Source: Robiginitomaculum sp.
Lineage (GTDB): Bacteria; Pseudomonadota; Alphaproteobacteria; Caulobacterales; Maricaulaceae
Reading direction: 5' to 3'
Assembly: GCA_021776555.1 (NCBI GenBank)
Contig: JAJFFR010000180.1
Span: 1-33,005 of the forward strand
Length of the DNA: 33,005 bases
Shown here: piece by piece, positions 7,641-15,556 of the stretch
Layout: every line of letters starts with the position of its first letter
How positions within the stretch are numbered: the stretch's first letter is position 1
Notes under the pieces: generated by a model
What the model saw: the letters and a program-made list of their open reading frames with translations, nothing else
Database searches by the model: none
Told to the model about the DNA's origin: nothing
Program-made: the position numbers and the translations under genes

Positions 7641-8165
7641 ATGTCAGTAAAAATCAGATTGTCCCGTGGTGGCGCTAAAAAACGCCCGTATTACCGTGTT
7701 GTGATCGCCGACATTCGCGCGCCTCGTGATGGCCGCTATATCGAACAAGTCGGTACGCACAACCCATTGCTGCCTAAAGATCACGCAGATCGGATCAAAT
7801 TGAACGAAGAGCGTATCAAATACTGGATTTCCAAAGGCGCCAAGCCAACCGATCGCGTTGCCCGGTTCCTGAACGACATTGGTCTGTGGGAATGGAAACA
7901 CGGCAATAACCCGAACAAAGGCAAACCCGGTGAAAAAGCTCTGGAACGGGCCGAAGAGAAAAAAGAAAAAGCTGCAGCCCGCATAGAAGCTGAAAAAGAC
8001 GCCAAGGAAGCCGCCAAAACTGCTGCTGCCGAAGCCAAAGAAACAGCGAAAGCCGAAGCCATTGCTGCCAAAGAAGCCGCAAAAGCCGAAGCGGAAGCGC
8101 CTGCTGAAGAAGCAAAAGCTGAAGACGCACCTGCTGCTGATGAAGCCAAAGCAGACAAAAGCTAA
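7641..8165 (+). CDS. rpsP: 30S ribosomal protein S16 with long Ala/Glu/Lys tail
   Basis: Small-subunit protein S16, needed for 30S assembly. Residues 1 to about 82 are the conserved fold ([24 protein letters not shown]...[14 protein letters not shown]...[12 protein letters not shown]). The remaining 90 or so residues are an Ala/Lys/Glu repeat-like tail ([20 protein letters not shown] and similar) that should be a charged helix or disordered. E. coli S16 has 82 residues in total. Alphaproteobacterial S16 proteins are often extended, but this tail doubles the protein. AAGGA at 7629-7633 lies seven bases before the ATG. A hairpin follows immediately after the stop. Confidence 0.96.
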   Translation: MSVKIRLSRGGAKKRPYYRVVIADIRAPRDGRYIEQVGTHNPLLPKDHADRIKLNEERIKYWISKGAKPTDRVARFLNDIGLWEWKHGNNPNKGKPGEKALERAEEKKEKAAARIEAEKDAKEAAKTAAAEAKETAKAEAIAAKEAAKAEAEAPAEEAKAEDAPAADEAKADKS

Positions 8166-8170
8166 CGCCT

Positions 8171-8210
8171 ATCCATATGCTCTCCTGCCCTCGCGGGGGA
8201 GCATATGGAT
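8171..8210 (+). terminator. intercistronic hairpin between rpsP and rimM
   Basis: Perfect 12-base arms, ATCCATATGCTC (8171-8182) and GAGCATATGGAT (8199-8210), with a C/G-rich interior that can pair further (CCC-TCGC-GGG). It starts five bases after the rpsP stop and ends 42 bases before the rimM ATG. There is no T-run, so it is more likely an RNA-stabilising or processing hairpin, or a partial attenuator that lowers rimM-trmD expression relative to rpsP, than a full terminator. Confidence 0.6.
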
Positions 8211-8252
8211 GTTACAATCATAGCCGGGTTCTATCCTGCAATTGAGAAAATC

Positions 8253-8822
8253 ATGAGCGAGACCCCACAAACAATTTTCGTCGCGGCCATTACCGGTGCA
8301 TTCGGGGCCAGGGGCGAGATTAAGATTAAATCGTTTACCGACGATCCGGCGGCTTGTCTTACCTACGCGCCTTTTGTTGATGAGGCGGGCGAGGTGATTT
8401 TGAAAATTACCAAGACCAGAGAGGTCAAAGGCGGCTTTGCGGTTCGCAGTCCCGGTGTGCAATACCGTGATCAGGCCGAAGCCCTGCGCGGTACCAAATT
8501 ATATTGCTTACGCAGCCAGATGCCGGAACCGGACGAGGATGATTTTTACCATTCTGATTTAGTCGGGCTGAACGTCGTCTCATTAGAAGAGCAACCTTTG
8601 GGCCGCATTGAAGCGGTACGCAATTATGGTGCGTCTGATTTGTTGGAAATCACCGATACACCGAACGTAAAGGGTAGTTGGTCCCTGCCCTTTACCCAAG
8701 CCCACGTCCCGGTGATCAATTTGACCACGGGGCAAGTGGTTTTGGCCGACTGGCAAGTATTTTTACCGGAACCCAAAAAGGACAAGAAAAAGCGTGTAAA
8801 ACCGGAGCAAGTCGATGACTGA
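8253..8822 (+). CDS. rimM: ribosome maturation factor RimM
   Basis: Assembly factor of 189 aa that binds S19 and matures the 30S head. The N-terminal RimM beta-barrel is shown by [24 protein letters not shown] near residue 8. The PRC-barrel half follows from about residue 95 ([38 protein letters not shown]). The C-terminus is Lys-rich ([13 protein letters not shown]). The ATG at 8253 places the conserved barrel at the usual distance; the in-frame ATG at 8205 lies in the hairpin stem and is rejected. Its end overlaps trmD by eight bases, so the two are translationally coupled. Confidence 0.95.
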   Translation: MSETPQTIFVAAITGAFGARGEIKIKSFTDDPAACLTYAPFVDEAGEVILKITKTREVKGGFAVRSPGVQYRDQAEALRGTKLYCLRSQMPEPDEDDFYHSDLVGLNVVSLEEQPLGRIEAVRNYGASDLLEITDTPNVKGSWSLPFTQAHVPVINLTTGQVVLADWQVFLPEPKKDKKKRVKPEQVDD

Positions 8823-9522
8823 GCCGTTCCGCGCCACGGTCCTTACCCTGTTTCCAGAGGCCTTTCCCGGCACCTTGGGGGCGTCCTTGATCGGGCGGGC
8901 ATTAAAACAACAAAAATGGCAGCTTGAAACGCTGGACATTCGGACGTTTTCCCATCATAAGCACCGGTCCGTTGACGACACGCCAGCAGGCGGCGGCCCA
9001 GGAATGGTGCTGCGCCCTGATGTGGCGGCGACGGCGATCGATTCTGTCGAGCGGTTAAACCGCCCGCTGATCCACCTTAGCCCCAGAGGCAAGCCACTTA
9101 CCCAGTCCCGCGTTCGGGAACTGGCGGCCGGTTCTGGAATGGTGCTGTTTTGCAGCCGGTTTGAAGGTCTGGACCAACGGGTGATTGATAGCCGCCAGAT
9201 GGAGGAGATCAGCATTGGCGATTATGTGCTCGCTGGTGGGGAAGTAGCGGCGCAGGTTTTGATAGAAGCCTGCGTTCGTTTGATCCCCGGCGTACTGGGT
9301 ACACAACAGTCGACTGTTGAGGAGAGTTTTGAGGGAAACTTGCTTGAATACCCACAATATACCCGACCCCGGGTGTGGGAGGACAGGCAAGTACCTGAAG
9401 TATTGCTAAGTGGCGATCATGGGCGTATAGCCCGCTGGCGCCGTGATGCAGCCACAAGTTTAACCAAGCGCGTAAGACCCGATCTGGCCGACCTGATCGA
9501 AAAAAACGCGAAACCGGAGTAG
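8815..9522 (+). CDS. trmD: tRNA (guanine(37)-N1)-methyltransferase TrmD
   Basis: SPOUT-class methyltransferase of 235 aa that makes m1G37 in tRNAs reading CNN and some other codons, preventing +1 frameshifting. The family signatures are intact: [20 protein letters not shown] near the N-terminus, [43 protein letters not shown], and the knot segment [15 protein letters not shown]. Length is slightly short of the E. coli enzyme (255 aa). It starts inside the rimM end (ATGACTGA overlap) and its stop is one base before the rplS ATG. Essential in most bacteria. Confidence 0.97.
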   Translation: MTEPFRATVLTLFPEAFPGTLGASLIGRALKQQKWQLETLDIRTFSHHKHRSVDDTPAGGGPGMVLRPDVAATAIDSVERLNRPLIHLSPRGKPLTQSRVRELAAGSGMVLFCSRFEGLDQRVIDSRQMEEISIGDYVLAGGEVAAQVLIEACVRLIPGVLGTQQSTVEESFEGNLLEYPQYTRPRVWEDRQVPEVLLSGDHGRIARWRRDAATSLTKRVRPDLADLIEKNAKPE

Positions 9523-9523
9523 A

Positions 9524-9937
9524 ATGATGAACATCATTGAAGCCATTGAACAAGAAGAAGCCACCCGCGTACTTGGGGAACGAAGCCATCCTGAGTTTTC
9601 ACCGGGCGATACTGTCCGGGTGATGGTTCGCATCGTTGAAGGTACCCGCGAACGTCTGCAGGCGTTTGAAGGCGTTTGCATTGCTCGTCAGGGCGGTGGA
9701 TTGAACCAAACCTTCACCGTACGCAAATTGTCGTTCGGCGAAGGCGTGGAACGAGTGTTCCCGCTCTATAGCCCGAATGTGGACAGCATTGAGATCAAAC
9801 GTAAAGGTAAAGTCCGGCGCGCCAAATTGTATTATTTACGTGGCCTGACCGGCAAATCTGCCCGGATCACCGAACGTACCTCCGGCAGAGGAATGGCCGA
9901 AGCCCGCGCCCGCCGCGCCAAGAAAAAAGGCAAATAA
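9524..9937 (+). CDS. rplS: 50S ribosomal protein L19
   Basis: Large-subunit protein at the 30S/50S interface, 137 aa. The conserved core is seen in [62 protein letters not shown] and [16 protein letters not shown] basic extension ([16 protein letters not shown]) makes it about 20 residues longer than E. coli L19. Two adjacent ATG codons (9524 and 9527) are possible starts; GGAG at 9515-9518 serves either. Last gene of the operon, followed by an intrinsic terminator. Confidence 0.97.
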   Translation: MMNIIEAIEQEEATRVLGERSHPEFSPGDTVRVMVRIVEGTRERLQAFEGVCIARQGGGLNQTFTVRKLSFGEGVERVFPLYSPNVDSIEIKRKGKVRRAKLYYLRGLTGKSARITERTSGRGMAEARARRAKKKGK

Positions 9938-9980
9938 GCCGATACTGGCTTTACTGCCCTTCTGATTGCAAAGAATTGAA

Positions 9981-10009
9981 AACGCCTCGGTCCTGCCGGG
10001 GCGTTTTTT
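9981..10009 (+). terminator. Rho-independent terminator of the ffh-rplS operon
   Basis: Stem AACGCCTCGG (9981-9990) pairs with CCGGGGCGTT (9996-10005) with one G-T wobble and a TCCTG loop. It is followed by a run of Ts to 10009. It lies 43 bases after the rplS stop, a standard intrinsic terminator. Confidence 0.9.
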
Positions 10010-10019
10010 GTTGGGGACA

Positions 10020-10141
10020 CTCGCCCCCTCACCCCCGCCCTCTCCCATCAGGAGAGGGAGTTCAATTCGTGATTTAGCAAGAATAGATCAAGCCTATACG
10101 CTCGCCCCTTCTCCCATGGGGAGAAGGTCGGGATGAGGGGA
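10020..10141. repeat. REP-like composite palindromic element
   Basis: Two hairpins lie within about 120 bases. The first is CCCTCTCC (10038-10045) with GGAGAGGG (10051-10058). The second is CCTTCTCCC (10107-10115) with GGGAGAAGG (10119-10127). They are bracketed by roughly inverted flanks, CCCCTCACCC at the left and GGGATGAGGGG at the right. This is the look of BIME/REP-type intergenic elements common in proteobacteria. It holds no ORF. No second copy was noticed in this window, so dispersal is not shown. Confidence 0.6.
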
Positions 10142-10185
10142 TCGCAATGCCTGAATATGGATCATTGCCCCATGGTCCATTAGAT

Positions 10186-10590
10186 TCAAATTTTACTTAT
10201 TCGCACCAGCAACACAGCATGAACCAGCCCAGCCAACGCGCCCCCATAAATGGAAACCGTCTCAATCGGCGCTTCAAATTCATACAGTGAATGACCGCTC
10301 ATCATCCAATGGGCAATGGCATGTACGATCACCAGAAAATCAACCGATAATTGGGTGCGGTGGCGCAAAATGACCGATGAATGATTACTGGCCCAAAACA
10401 GTCCAACCAAAATCGGAATGTGCGACAATATAAAAACTAGTCGCCCCAATTCACCTGACAATCCAGCAAGGCCCGGTAATAACTGCCACTCATGGCGCGC
10501 AACTGCATCCATTTCATGGACAATAAGTAGCGCCAAAACCAGATAAAAAATCAGGTTGGGCCAATCTGTTTGTTTGCTATCCGAACTCAA
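10186..10590 (-). CDS. small four-helix membrane protein, possibly DUF6713
   Basis: Hydrophobic protein of 134 aa with about four membrane segments (near residues 12-28, 48-66, 80-98 and 110-130). HEMDAVARHEWQLLP follows the first helix, and further His residues lie near later helices (LSHIPI, IVHAIAHW). The pattern resembles, from memory, the family DUF6713, whose function is unknown; I am not sure of the number. It starts with TTG at 10590, overlapping the xseA stop in TTGA, so translation is probably coupled. GGGTGA upstream may be its ribosome site. Confidence 0.65.
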   Translation of the reverse strand: MSSDSKQTDWPNLIFYLVLALLIVHEMDAVARHEWQLLPGLAGLSGELGRLVFILSHIPILVGLFWASNHSSVILRHRTQLSVDFLVIVHAIAHWMMSGHSLYEFEAPIETVSIYGGALAGLVHAVLLVRISKI

Positions 10591-11999
10591 AATAAATCAC
10601 CCTGTTCCGGGTTTTGTTTTTTTGGCCTTGCTTTACGCCGCACAGGTTTGGAAGCACCGCTCTTGCCAATAACTGCCGATTTGTCTCCATCGGAAAATTC
10701 CAGTTGAACCTGTGTGCCGTCTGATAAGCTGGCGGCGCGGGTTACCAGTTTGCCCGCTTTGTCATGAACCAAGGCGAAGCCTCGTCCCAAAACGGATTTG
10801 TGTGACAACGCACCGAGCAATTTGGCGCTGGTTTGTAAGCGATCCTGTTGTCGGGTCAGAACTCTTTGCATGGTGGGCGGCAATCGTTCTGCCAGGTTTG
10901 ATACCATTTGTGTCCGTTGCACGATCCCGCTTAGCAAGGTTTGTGGGCGAAGCCCGGCCATCACCCGGCCAAATGATAGCTCGGCCCGCTCGACCCGGCG
11001 GCCCAAGCCCACGGCCAAACGACTGGCTACATAGTCAAAATGCTGGCTGGCCGCTGCCAGCAATTCCTCTGGTTTGGGCAGACCACGGCGCGCGGCGGTC
11101 AGGGCCAGTTCGCGTGTCTCGATCAATCGGCGCAAGCCCGATTTTAAGCGCAAGCCACTTTCATCCAGCATCGCCACCAGATCAGCCCGCACCGGCACGG
11201 CCATTTCTGCGGCGCCAGTAGGGGTTGGTGCGCGCACATCAGCCACCAAATCCAGCAAGGTCCAATCGGTTTCATGGCCGATGGCCGAAATAATTGGAAT
11301 GCTGCAAGCCGCCGCCGCACGCACCACTTCTTCCTCGTTGAACGGCCACAAATCTTCGACTGAACCGCCGCCCCGGGCCACAATCAACAAATCCGGGCGG
11401 GCAATCTCGCCGTCCTCCTGCATCGCAGCAAAACCATTGATCGCCTCGGTAATCTGGGCCGCAGCTTTGTCGCCTTGCACCAGCACCGGCCATAACAAGA
11501 CATGGCGCGGAAAGCGGTCTTCCAAGCGGTGCAAGATGTCGCGAATCACCGCCCCGGTCGACGAGGTAATCACCCCAATGGTCTGGGGCAAATACGGCAA
11601 AACCCGTTTTTGGTCTTCGGCGAATAAGCCCTCTTTAGTTAGTTTTTTACGGCGCTCCTCTAACAGAGCCATCAAAGCACCCGCTCCGGCTGGCTCTAAT
11701 TTGGTGATCACCAACTGATATTGCGAGCGCCCCGGATAGGTGGTCAATTTGCCTTCGGCAATGACCTCCAGCCCTTCTTCGGGGCGAAACGACAATTTCC
11801 CGGCCACGCCTTTCCAAACGATAGTCGAGATCACCGCCTTTTCGTCTTTTAAGTCCATGTAGATATGCCCGGATCGAGCAATGGTCACCCGGCCCAGCTC
11901 GCCCCGCACCCGCACATGGCCGTAGGCTTCCTCGACGGTACGCTTTAGCGAGCCGGCCAGTTCGGAGACGGTAAATTCGTGGGCATTGCTATCGGTCAT
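10587..11999 (-). CDS. xseA: exodeoxyribonuclease VII large subunit
   Basis: Catalytic subunit of ExoVII (with XseB), which degrades single-stranded DNA from both ends and acts in repair; 470 aa. The N-terminal OB fold is seen in FTVSELAGSLKRTVEEAYGHVRVRGELG and HIYMDLKDEKAVISTIVWKG. The nuclease core includes IGVITSSTGAVIRDILHRLEDRFPRHV, IVARGGGSVEDLWPFNEE and ISAIGHETDWTLLD. The helical stalk and C-terminal strand region (RGFALVHDKAGKLV) follow. The frame stays open to 12392, but that part is antisense to purD and has no homology; the ATG at 11999 begins the true N-terminus. Divergent from purD with 54 bases between. xseB is not in the window. Confidence 0.95.
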   Translation of the reverse strand: MTDSNAHEFTVSELAGSLKRTVEEAYGHVRVRGELGRVTIARSGHIYMDLKDEKAVISTIVWKGVAGKLSFRPEEGLEVIAEGKLTTYPGRSQYQLVITKLEPAGAGALMALLEERRKKLTKEGLFAEDQKRVLPYLPQTIGVITSSTGAVIRDILHRLEDRFPRHVLLWPVLVQGDKAAAQITEAINGFAAMQEDGEIARPDLLIVARGGGSVEDLWPFNEEEVVRAAAACSIPIISAIGHETDWTLLDLVADVRAPTPTGAAEMAVPVRADLVAMLDESGLRLKSGLRRLIETRELALTAARRGLPKPEELLAAASQHFDYVASRLAVGLGRRVERAELSFGRVMAGLRPQTLLSGIVQRTQMVSNLAERLPPTMQRVLTRQQDRLQTSAKLLGALSHKSVLGRGFALVHDKAGKLVTRAASLSDGTQVQLEFSDGDKSAVIGKSGASKPVRRKARPKKQNPEQGDLF

Positions 12000-12053
12000 T
12001 GGAAACGAATCTAGTATGCAGGGAAAACTTGGCAAGCGGGTTAGGCAACGATA

Positions 12054-13322
12054 ATGAAAATAATGTTGGTTGGAAGTGGCGGACGCGAGCACGCACTGGC
12101 TTGGAAACTGGCCCAAAGCCCGCTTTTGACCGAACTGATTATCGCACCGGGCAGTGATGCCATGACTAGCCTTGGCCGATGTCTGCCGGTCGGTGCCGAG
12201 GATGTAGACGGTTTGCTGGCCTTGGCTCAAACCGAACAACCTGATCTGGTGGTGATCGGCCCAGAAGTCGCATTGGCCGAGGGTTTGGCCGATCGTTTGG
12301 TCAAAAGTGATATCGCCGCTTTTGGTCCCAGTGCTGCCGCCGCCCAATTGGAGGCTTCCAAAGCCTTTACCAAGGATTTTTGCCAGCAACACAACATTCC
12401 GGCGGCGAAATCTAGCAATGTGGAAACTTATACCGATGCTTGCACTTACCTAGACACCCTGCCCGGACCATATGTGTTAAAAGCCGACGGACTGGCCGCT
12501 GGCAAAGGCGTGGTCATCACCGACGATCTGACCGAAGCCAAACAGGCCGCCAAGGAAATGCTGGCCGGGCAATTCGGCGCAGCATCAAAGCGGTTGGTGA
12601 TCGAAGAGTTCTTAAGCGGCGAAGAAGCCAGCCTGTTCGTACTGTGCGATGGCAAAACCGCAATGCCACTGGTCGGCGCACAGGATCACACGCGCGCCTT
12701 TGATGGTGACAAGGGTCCAAACACTGGCGGCATGGGTTGTTATTCACCCGCTCCGGTCTTGGATGCCACCATGACCACCCGCGTAATGCGCGACATTATT
12801 GAGCCAACGTTGCAGGGCATGAACCAGCTCGGTTCGCCATTTTGCGGTGTGCTCTATGCCGGTCTGATGATTGACCAAGGCAACCCGAAATTGATCGAGT
12901 ACAATGTGCGTTTTGGCGATCCGGAATGCCAAGTGCTGATGCGACGTTTACAAAGCGATCTGCTGCCCGCCTTGCTGGCTTGCGCCCATGGCGATCTGGA
13001 CACGCTACCCGATTTACAATGGGATCATCGTCCCGGCGCTTGTGTGGTATTGGCCGCCAAGGGCTATCCGGGGACCGCGCCCAAGGGTTCAATCATTTCA
13101 GGATTGGCGAAAGCCGAGCAGGACAGCCATGTGAAAATTTTCCACGCTGGAACCAAAAAATCACCCTCTGGCGAGTGGTTAGCCAATGGCGGACGGGTGT
13201 TGAACATCACCGCGTTGGGCGATGACCTGGCTGACGCCGTGGCCAAATGTTATCAGGCAATTGAACATATCAACTGGCCCGAAGGGTTTTGCCGCAGCGA
13301 TATCGGCTGGCGAGCGCTCTAG
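12054..13322 (+). CDS. purD: phosphoribosylamine--glycine ligase (GARS)
   Basis: ATP-grasp enzyme of 422 aa that joins glycine to phosphoribosylamine in step two of purine synthesis. Signatures are MKIMLVGSGGREHALAWKLA at the N-terminus, GPYVLKADGLAAGKGVVI for ATP binding, SGEEASLFVLCDG, and the family end piece around NVRFGDPECQ (metal and ATP site). The length is normal and no catalytic motif appears missing. It is divergent from xseA and its stop overlaps by four bases the stop of the convergent PepSY gene, so no terminator fits between them. Confidence 0.97.
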   Translation: MKIMLVGSGGREHALAWKLAQSPLLTELIIAPGSDAMTSLGRCLPVGAEDVDGLLALAQTEQPDLVVIGPEVALAEGLADRLVKSDIAAFGPSAAAAQLEASKAFTKDFCQQHNIPAAKSSNVETYTDACTYLDTLPGPYVLKADGLAAGKGVVITDDLTEAKQAAKEMLAGQFGAASKRLVIEEFLSGEEASLFVLCDGKTAMPLVGAQDHTRAFDGDKGPNTGGMGCYSPAPVLDATMTTRVMRDIIEPTLQGMNQLGSPFCGVLYAGLMIDQGNPKLIEYNVRFGDPECQVLMRRLQSDLLPALLACAHGDLDTLPDLQWDHRPGACVVLAAKGYPGTAPKGSIISGLAKAEQDSHVKIFHAGTKKSPSGEWLANGGRVLNITALGDDLADAVAKCYQAIEHINWPEGFCRSDIGWRAL

Positions 13323-14041
13323 GTTTTGCTTTTGACCGGTTTGCGTATGGCCCGGGGCCGCAACAAAAAGCGGTGGACCAACAAAGCAATGCCCGACAGC
13401 GCAAACAACAGCGAGCTGAGCGCAAAGAAGATCAACAAGGGATGATTAAAATCATCGCGTTCCTGATAGTCCATGATGTGCAACATCCAGAAGAAATCAT
13501 AAAAACGCCACAGACGTGAGCGATGCGCGATAACCCGCCCCTCAGCCGGATCAACCCACAGCGTATAGTGCGTGGGCTGGTTAAACTCGATCCGCCACAA
13601 ATCAGGGCGATGCCGCACCTCGACCGGGCCTGCCGCCACTTGCTTCATTTCGACAATTTCGCCTGAACCCACATAATCGCTAAGCGCCAAAGCGCGAATT
13701 TGATCTTCGTTCAATGGCAAAAGTGATTGGCCGGTTTTGGCCGATATCAAGGCAATCTTTGATCCAGCTTTCATGCGCCAGACCGGCTCTCCGGCAAAGC
13801 TTTCCAATGCCAAGGTTTCCAGTGAAGTAAATCCGGCTGCTTTGGCGGCGCGCATCGGGTCAATCCCAATTGACAGATCAGAGGGAAGCAAACCGGGTTC
13901 GGCGATCAAAGCTTCTGAACGAACACTTTCAATTTTGAACACGCTCATCACCAGACCGCCAGCCGTCCACAGCACAATTTGAAGGCCAACCACAAGGCCG
14001 ATCCATTTATGAACGCGGGTCAGATACGCGGCAATTTTCAT
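13319..14041 (-). CDS. PepSY domain-containing membrane protein
   Basis: Protein of 240 aa with an N-terminal membrane helix (about 10-33, after MKIAAYLTRVHKWIGL) and another near 205-225 (FNHPLLIFFALSSLLFALSGIALL). The region between should be periplasmic and includes a PepSY-like stretch (ALISAKTGQSLLPLNEDQIRALA). The start RVHKWIGLVVG...W..GG is typical of PiuB/PepSY-TM proteins linked to iron or heme uptake, but only two helices are present instead of four or more. The ATG at 14041 has AGGAA seven to eleven bases upstream. Divergent from the TSUP gene. The function is inferred from the family only. Confidence 0.75.
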   Translation of the reverse strand: MKIAAYLTRVHKWIGLVVGLQIVLWTAGGLVMSVFKIESVRSEALIAEPGLLPSDLSIGIDPMRAAKAAGFTSLETLALESFAGEPVWRMKAGSKIALISAKTGQSLLPLNEDQIRALALSDYVGSGEIVEMKQVAAGPVEVRHRPDLWRIEFNQPTHYTLWVDPAEGRVIAHRSRLWRFYDFFWMLHIMDYQERDDFNHPLLIFFALSSLLFALSGIALLVHRFLLRPRAIRKPVKSKT

Positions 14042-14120
14042 GACTGTTTCCTGTTTGGACCAGATGGTGCTTGCACATGCTCGCGCCAAAGATATGGTAC
14101 CCGAAAAAGAGCAAATCATT

Positions 14121-14876
14121 ATGCCAATTGCAAGTGCAATACTATTACTGTTGGCCACCTTGGGCACCGCATTTTTGTCCGGGATATTTGGCATGGCCGG
14201 TGGCCTGATCCTGATGGGTGTGCTGCTCAGCCTGTTTGCCGTGCCGCAAGCCATGGTGGCCCACGGCCTTTTGCAAATGGTCGCCAATGGTTGGCGCAGC
14301 TTTTTGCTACGCCACGACATCCAGTTGCAAATCCTACTGTATTACGCGTTGGGTGCATTGGTGGCGATTGGCCTTTTGTTCCTGATCGCATGGCGACCAC
14401 AGCGATCCATGGTATTTTTATTGCTCGGGCTGGTGCCGTTTTTGGTTTGGCTACCCAAATCCCTGTTTCATTTGGATGCCAATAAACCAACCCACGCCTT
14501 TGCAGCCGGTGTGTTGGTCACAGCGCTGAATACCTTTGCCGGTGTGGCCGGGCCGATGCTCGATATTTTCTTTGTGCAAACCAGCCTGAGCCGTCACCAA
14601 ATTGTCGCGACCAAATCGATCACCCAAATGGTGGCCCATCTGGTTAAAATCATGTTCTGGGGCGGCGTTGCTTTTGGCGGCGCATTCAGCGATCACCGTG
14701 AATTGCTGGTGTTGCTACTGATTGCCATACCCGTATCGATGAGCGGCACTTGGCTCGGCGGCAAAGTGCTCAACCGGTTGACTGATCGCTCCTTTTTACA
14801 ATGGGTACGCGGGTTGGTTAGCGTGATCGGCACAGTTTATTTGGTTCGCGCCGCGTTACTCTGGCTAGGGAACTAA
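14121..14876 (+). CDS. TSUP-family (TauE/SafE) membrane permease
   Basis: Inner-membrane protein of 251 aa with about seven or eight hydrophobic segments. LSGIFGMAGGLILMGVLLSLF is the first TauE/SafE half signature, and the C-terminus (PVSMSGTWLGGKVLNRLTDRSFLQWVRGLV) matches the end of the second half. The family exports or imports sulfite, sulfoacetate and related organic anions; the substrate here is unknown. ATG 14121 puts the first helix at the N-terminus. The in-frame ATGs at 14094 and 14040 are alternatives with no better ribosome site. Its stop is one base before the acetyltransferase gene. Confidence 0.8.
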   Translation: MPIASAILLLLATLGTAFLSGIFGMAGGLILMGVLLSLFAVPQAMVAHGLLQMVANGWRSFLLRHDIQLQILLYYALGALVAIGLLFLIAWRPQRSMVFLLLGLVPFLVWLPKSLFHLDANKPTHAFAAGVLVTALNTFAGVAGPMLDIFFVQTSLSRHQIVATKSITQMVAHLVKIMFWGGVAFGGAFSDHRELLVLLLIAIPVSMSGTWLGGKVLNRLTDRSFLQWVRGLVSVIGTVYLVRAALLWLGN

Positions 14877-14877
14877 G

Positions 14878-15444
14878 ATGAAACTGATCGCCCAAACCCT
14901 GTCCAACACCCACGTGACTTTGGAACCTTTACGCGAAGAACATCGCGAAGCCATGCGCTTGGCCGGGGATGATCCGGACACATGGAAACTGATGTCGATC
15001 CGTGGCGACGGAAAATACTTTGATGGCTGGTTTGATTACGTGCTGGCCGATCAAGCCAAGGCCAATGCGATTAGTCATGCCATTCTGGTTGATGGCAAGG
15101 TGATCGGCCATAGTGCCTATCTGGTGATCCACCCATTGTTTCAGCGGGTTGAAATTGGTTGGACTTGGTATCGGGCCGACCAAAGAGGCACCAAAGTGAA
15201 CTCGGCCTGCAAACACTTGTTATTGGGCCATGCCTTTGCCTGCGGGGCCGAACGGGTTGAGTTAAAAACCCACCACAAAAACCTGCACTCGCAAAACGCC
15301 ATGCGAAAAATGGGCGCAAAATACGAAGGCACCTTGCGCCATCACGCCAAAACTTGGGACGGCTCATTTCGCGATTCGGTTTTCTTTTCCGTCCTGCGCG
15401 AAGAATGGCCCGTGGTGAAAGCTGGATTGGAGGTTCGGTTATAG
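14878..15444 (+). CDS. GNAT acetyltransferase (RimJ/RimL-like)
   Basis: Cytosolic acetyl-CoA-dependent acetyltransferase of 188 aa. The layout fits the RimJ/RimL branch: VTLEPLREEHREAMRLA at the N-terminus, a central VEIGWTWYRADQRGTKVNSACKHLLLGHAF (motif A, CoA pyrophosphate loop in degenerate form), and RVELKTHHKNLHSQNAMRKMGAKYEGTLRHH near the end. Relatives acetylate protein N-termini, amino acids or drugs, and the substrate cannot be told. It starts one base after the TSUP stop with AGGG upstream, so the two are likely one operon. Confidence 0.88.
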   Translation: MKLIAQTLSNTHVTLEPLREEHREAMRLAGDDPDTWKLMSIRGDGKYFDGWFDYVLADQAKANAISHAILVDGKVIGHSAYLVIHPLFQRVEIGWTWYRADQRGTKVNSACKHLLLGHAFACGAERVELKTHHKNLHSQNAMRKMGAKYEGTLRHHAKTWDGSFRDSVFFSVLREEWPVVKAGLEVRL

Positions 15445-15526
15445 AAATAACCAAACCTTGACTTTTGCCACTCAATCGAGTAAGCATGAATCAAGTGGAT
15501 TGGGAATGCTCGGTCGGCGTTGTGGT

Positions 15527-15556
15527 CTCGGTGAATACCGAGGCCTTTCGCTTTTT
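15527..15556 (+). terminator. weak terminator after the acetyltransferase gene
   Basis: CTCGGT (15527-15532) pairs with ACCGAG (15537-15542) around GAAT. A T-rich stretch, ending in CTTTTT, follows within 15 bases. The stem is only six pairs and the T-run is offset, so function is uncertain. It lies about 80 bases after the GNAT stop and just before the 3' end of the convergent DUF3800 gene. Confidence 0.35.

Noticed and set aside
10712-11718. Plus-strand ORFs of 169 and 214 aa opposite xseA
   Set aside because: They are low-complexity translations antisense to a well-conserved gene, without a ribosome site or recognisable family.
12000-12392. Long in-frame N-terminal extension of xseA
   Set aside because: It is antisense to the purD 5' end, shows no homology, and the known XseA N-terminus begins at the ATG at 11999.
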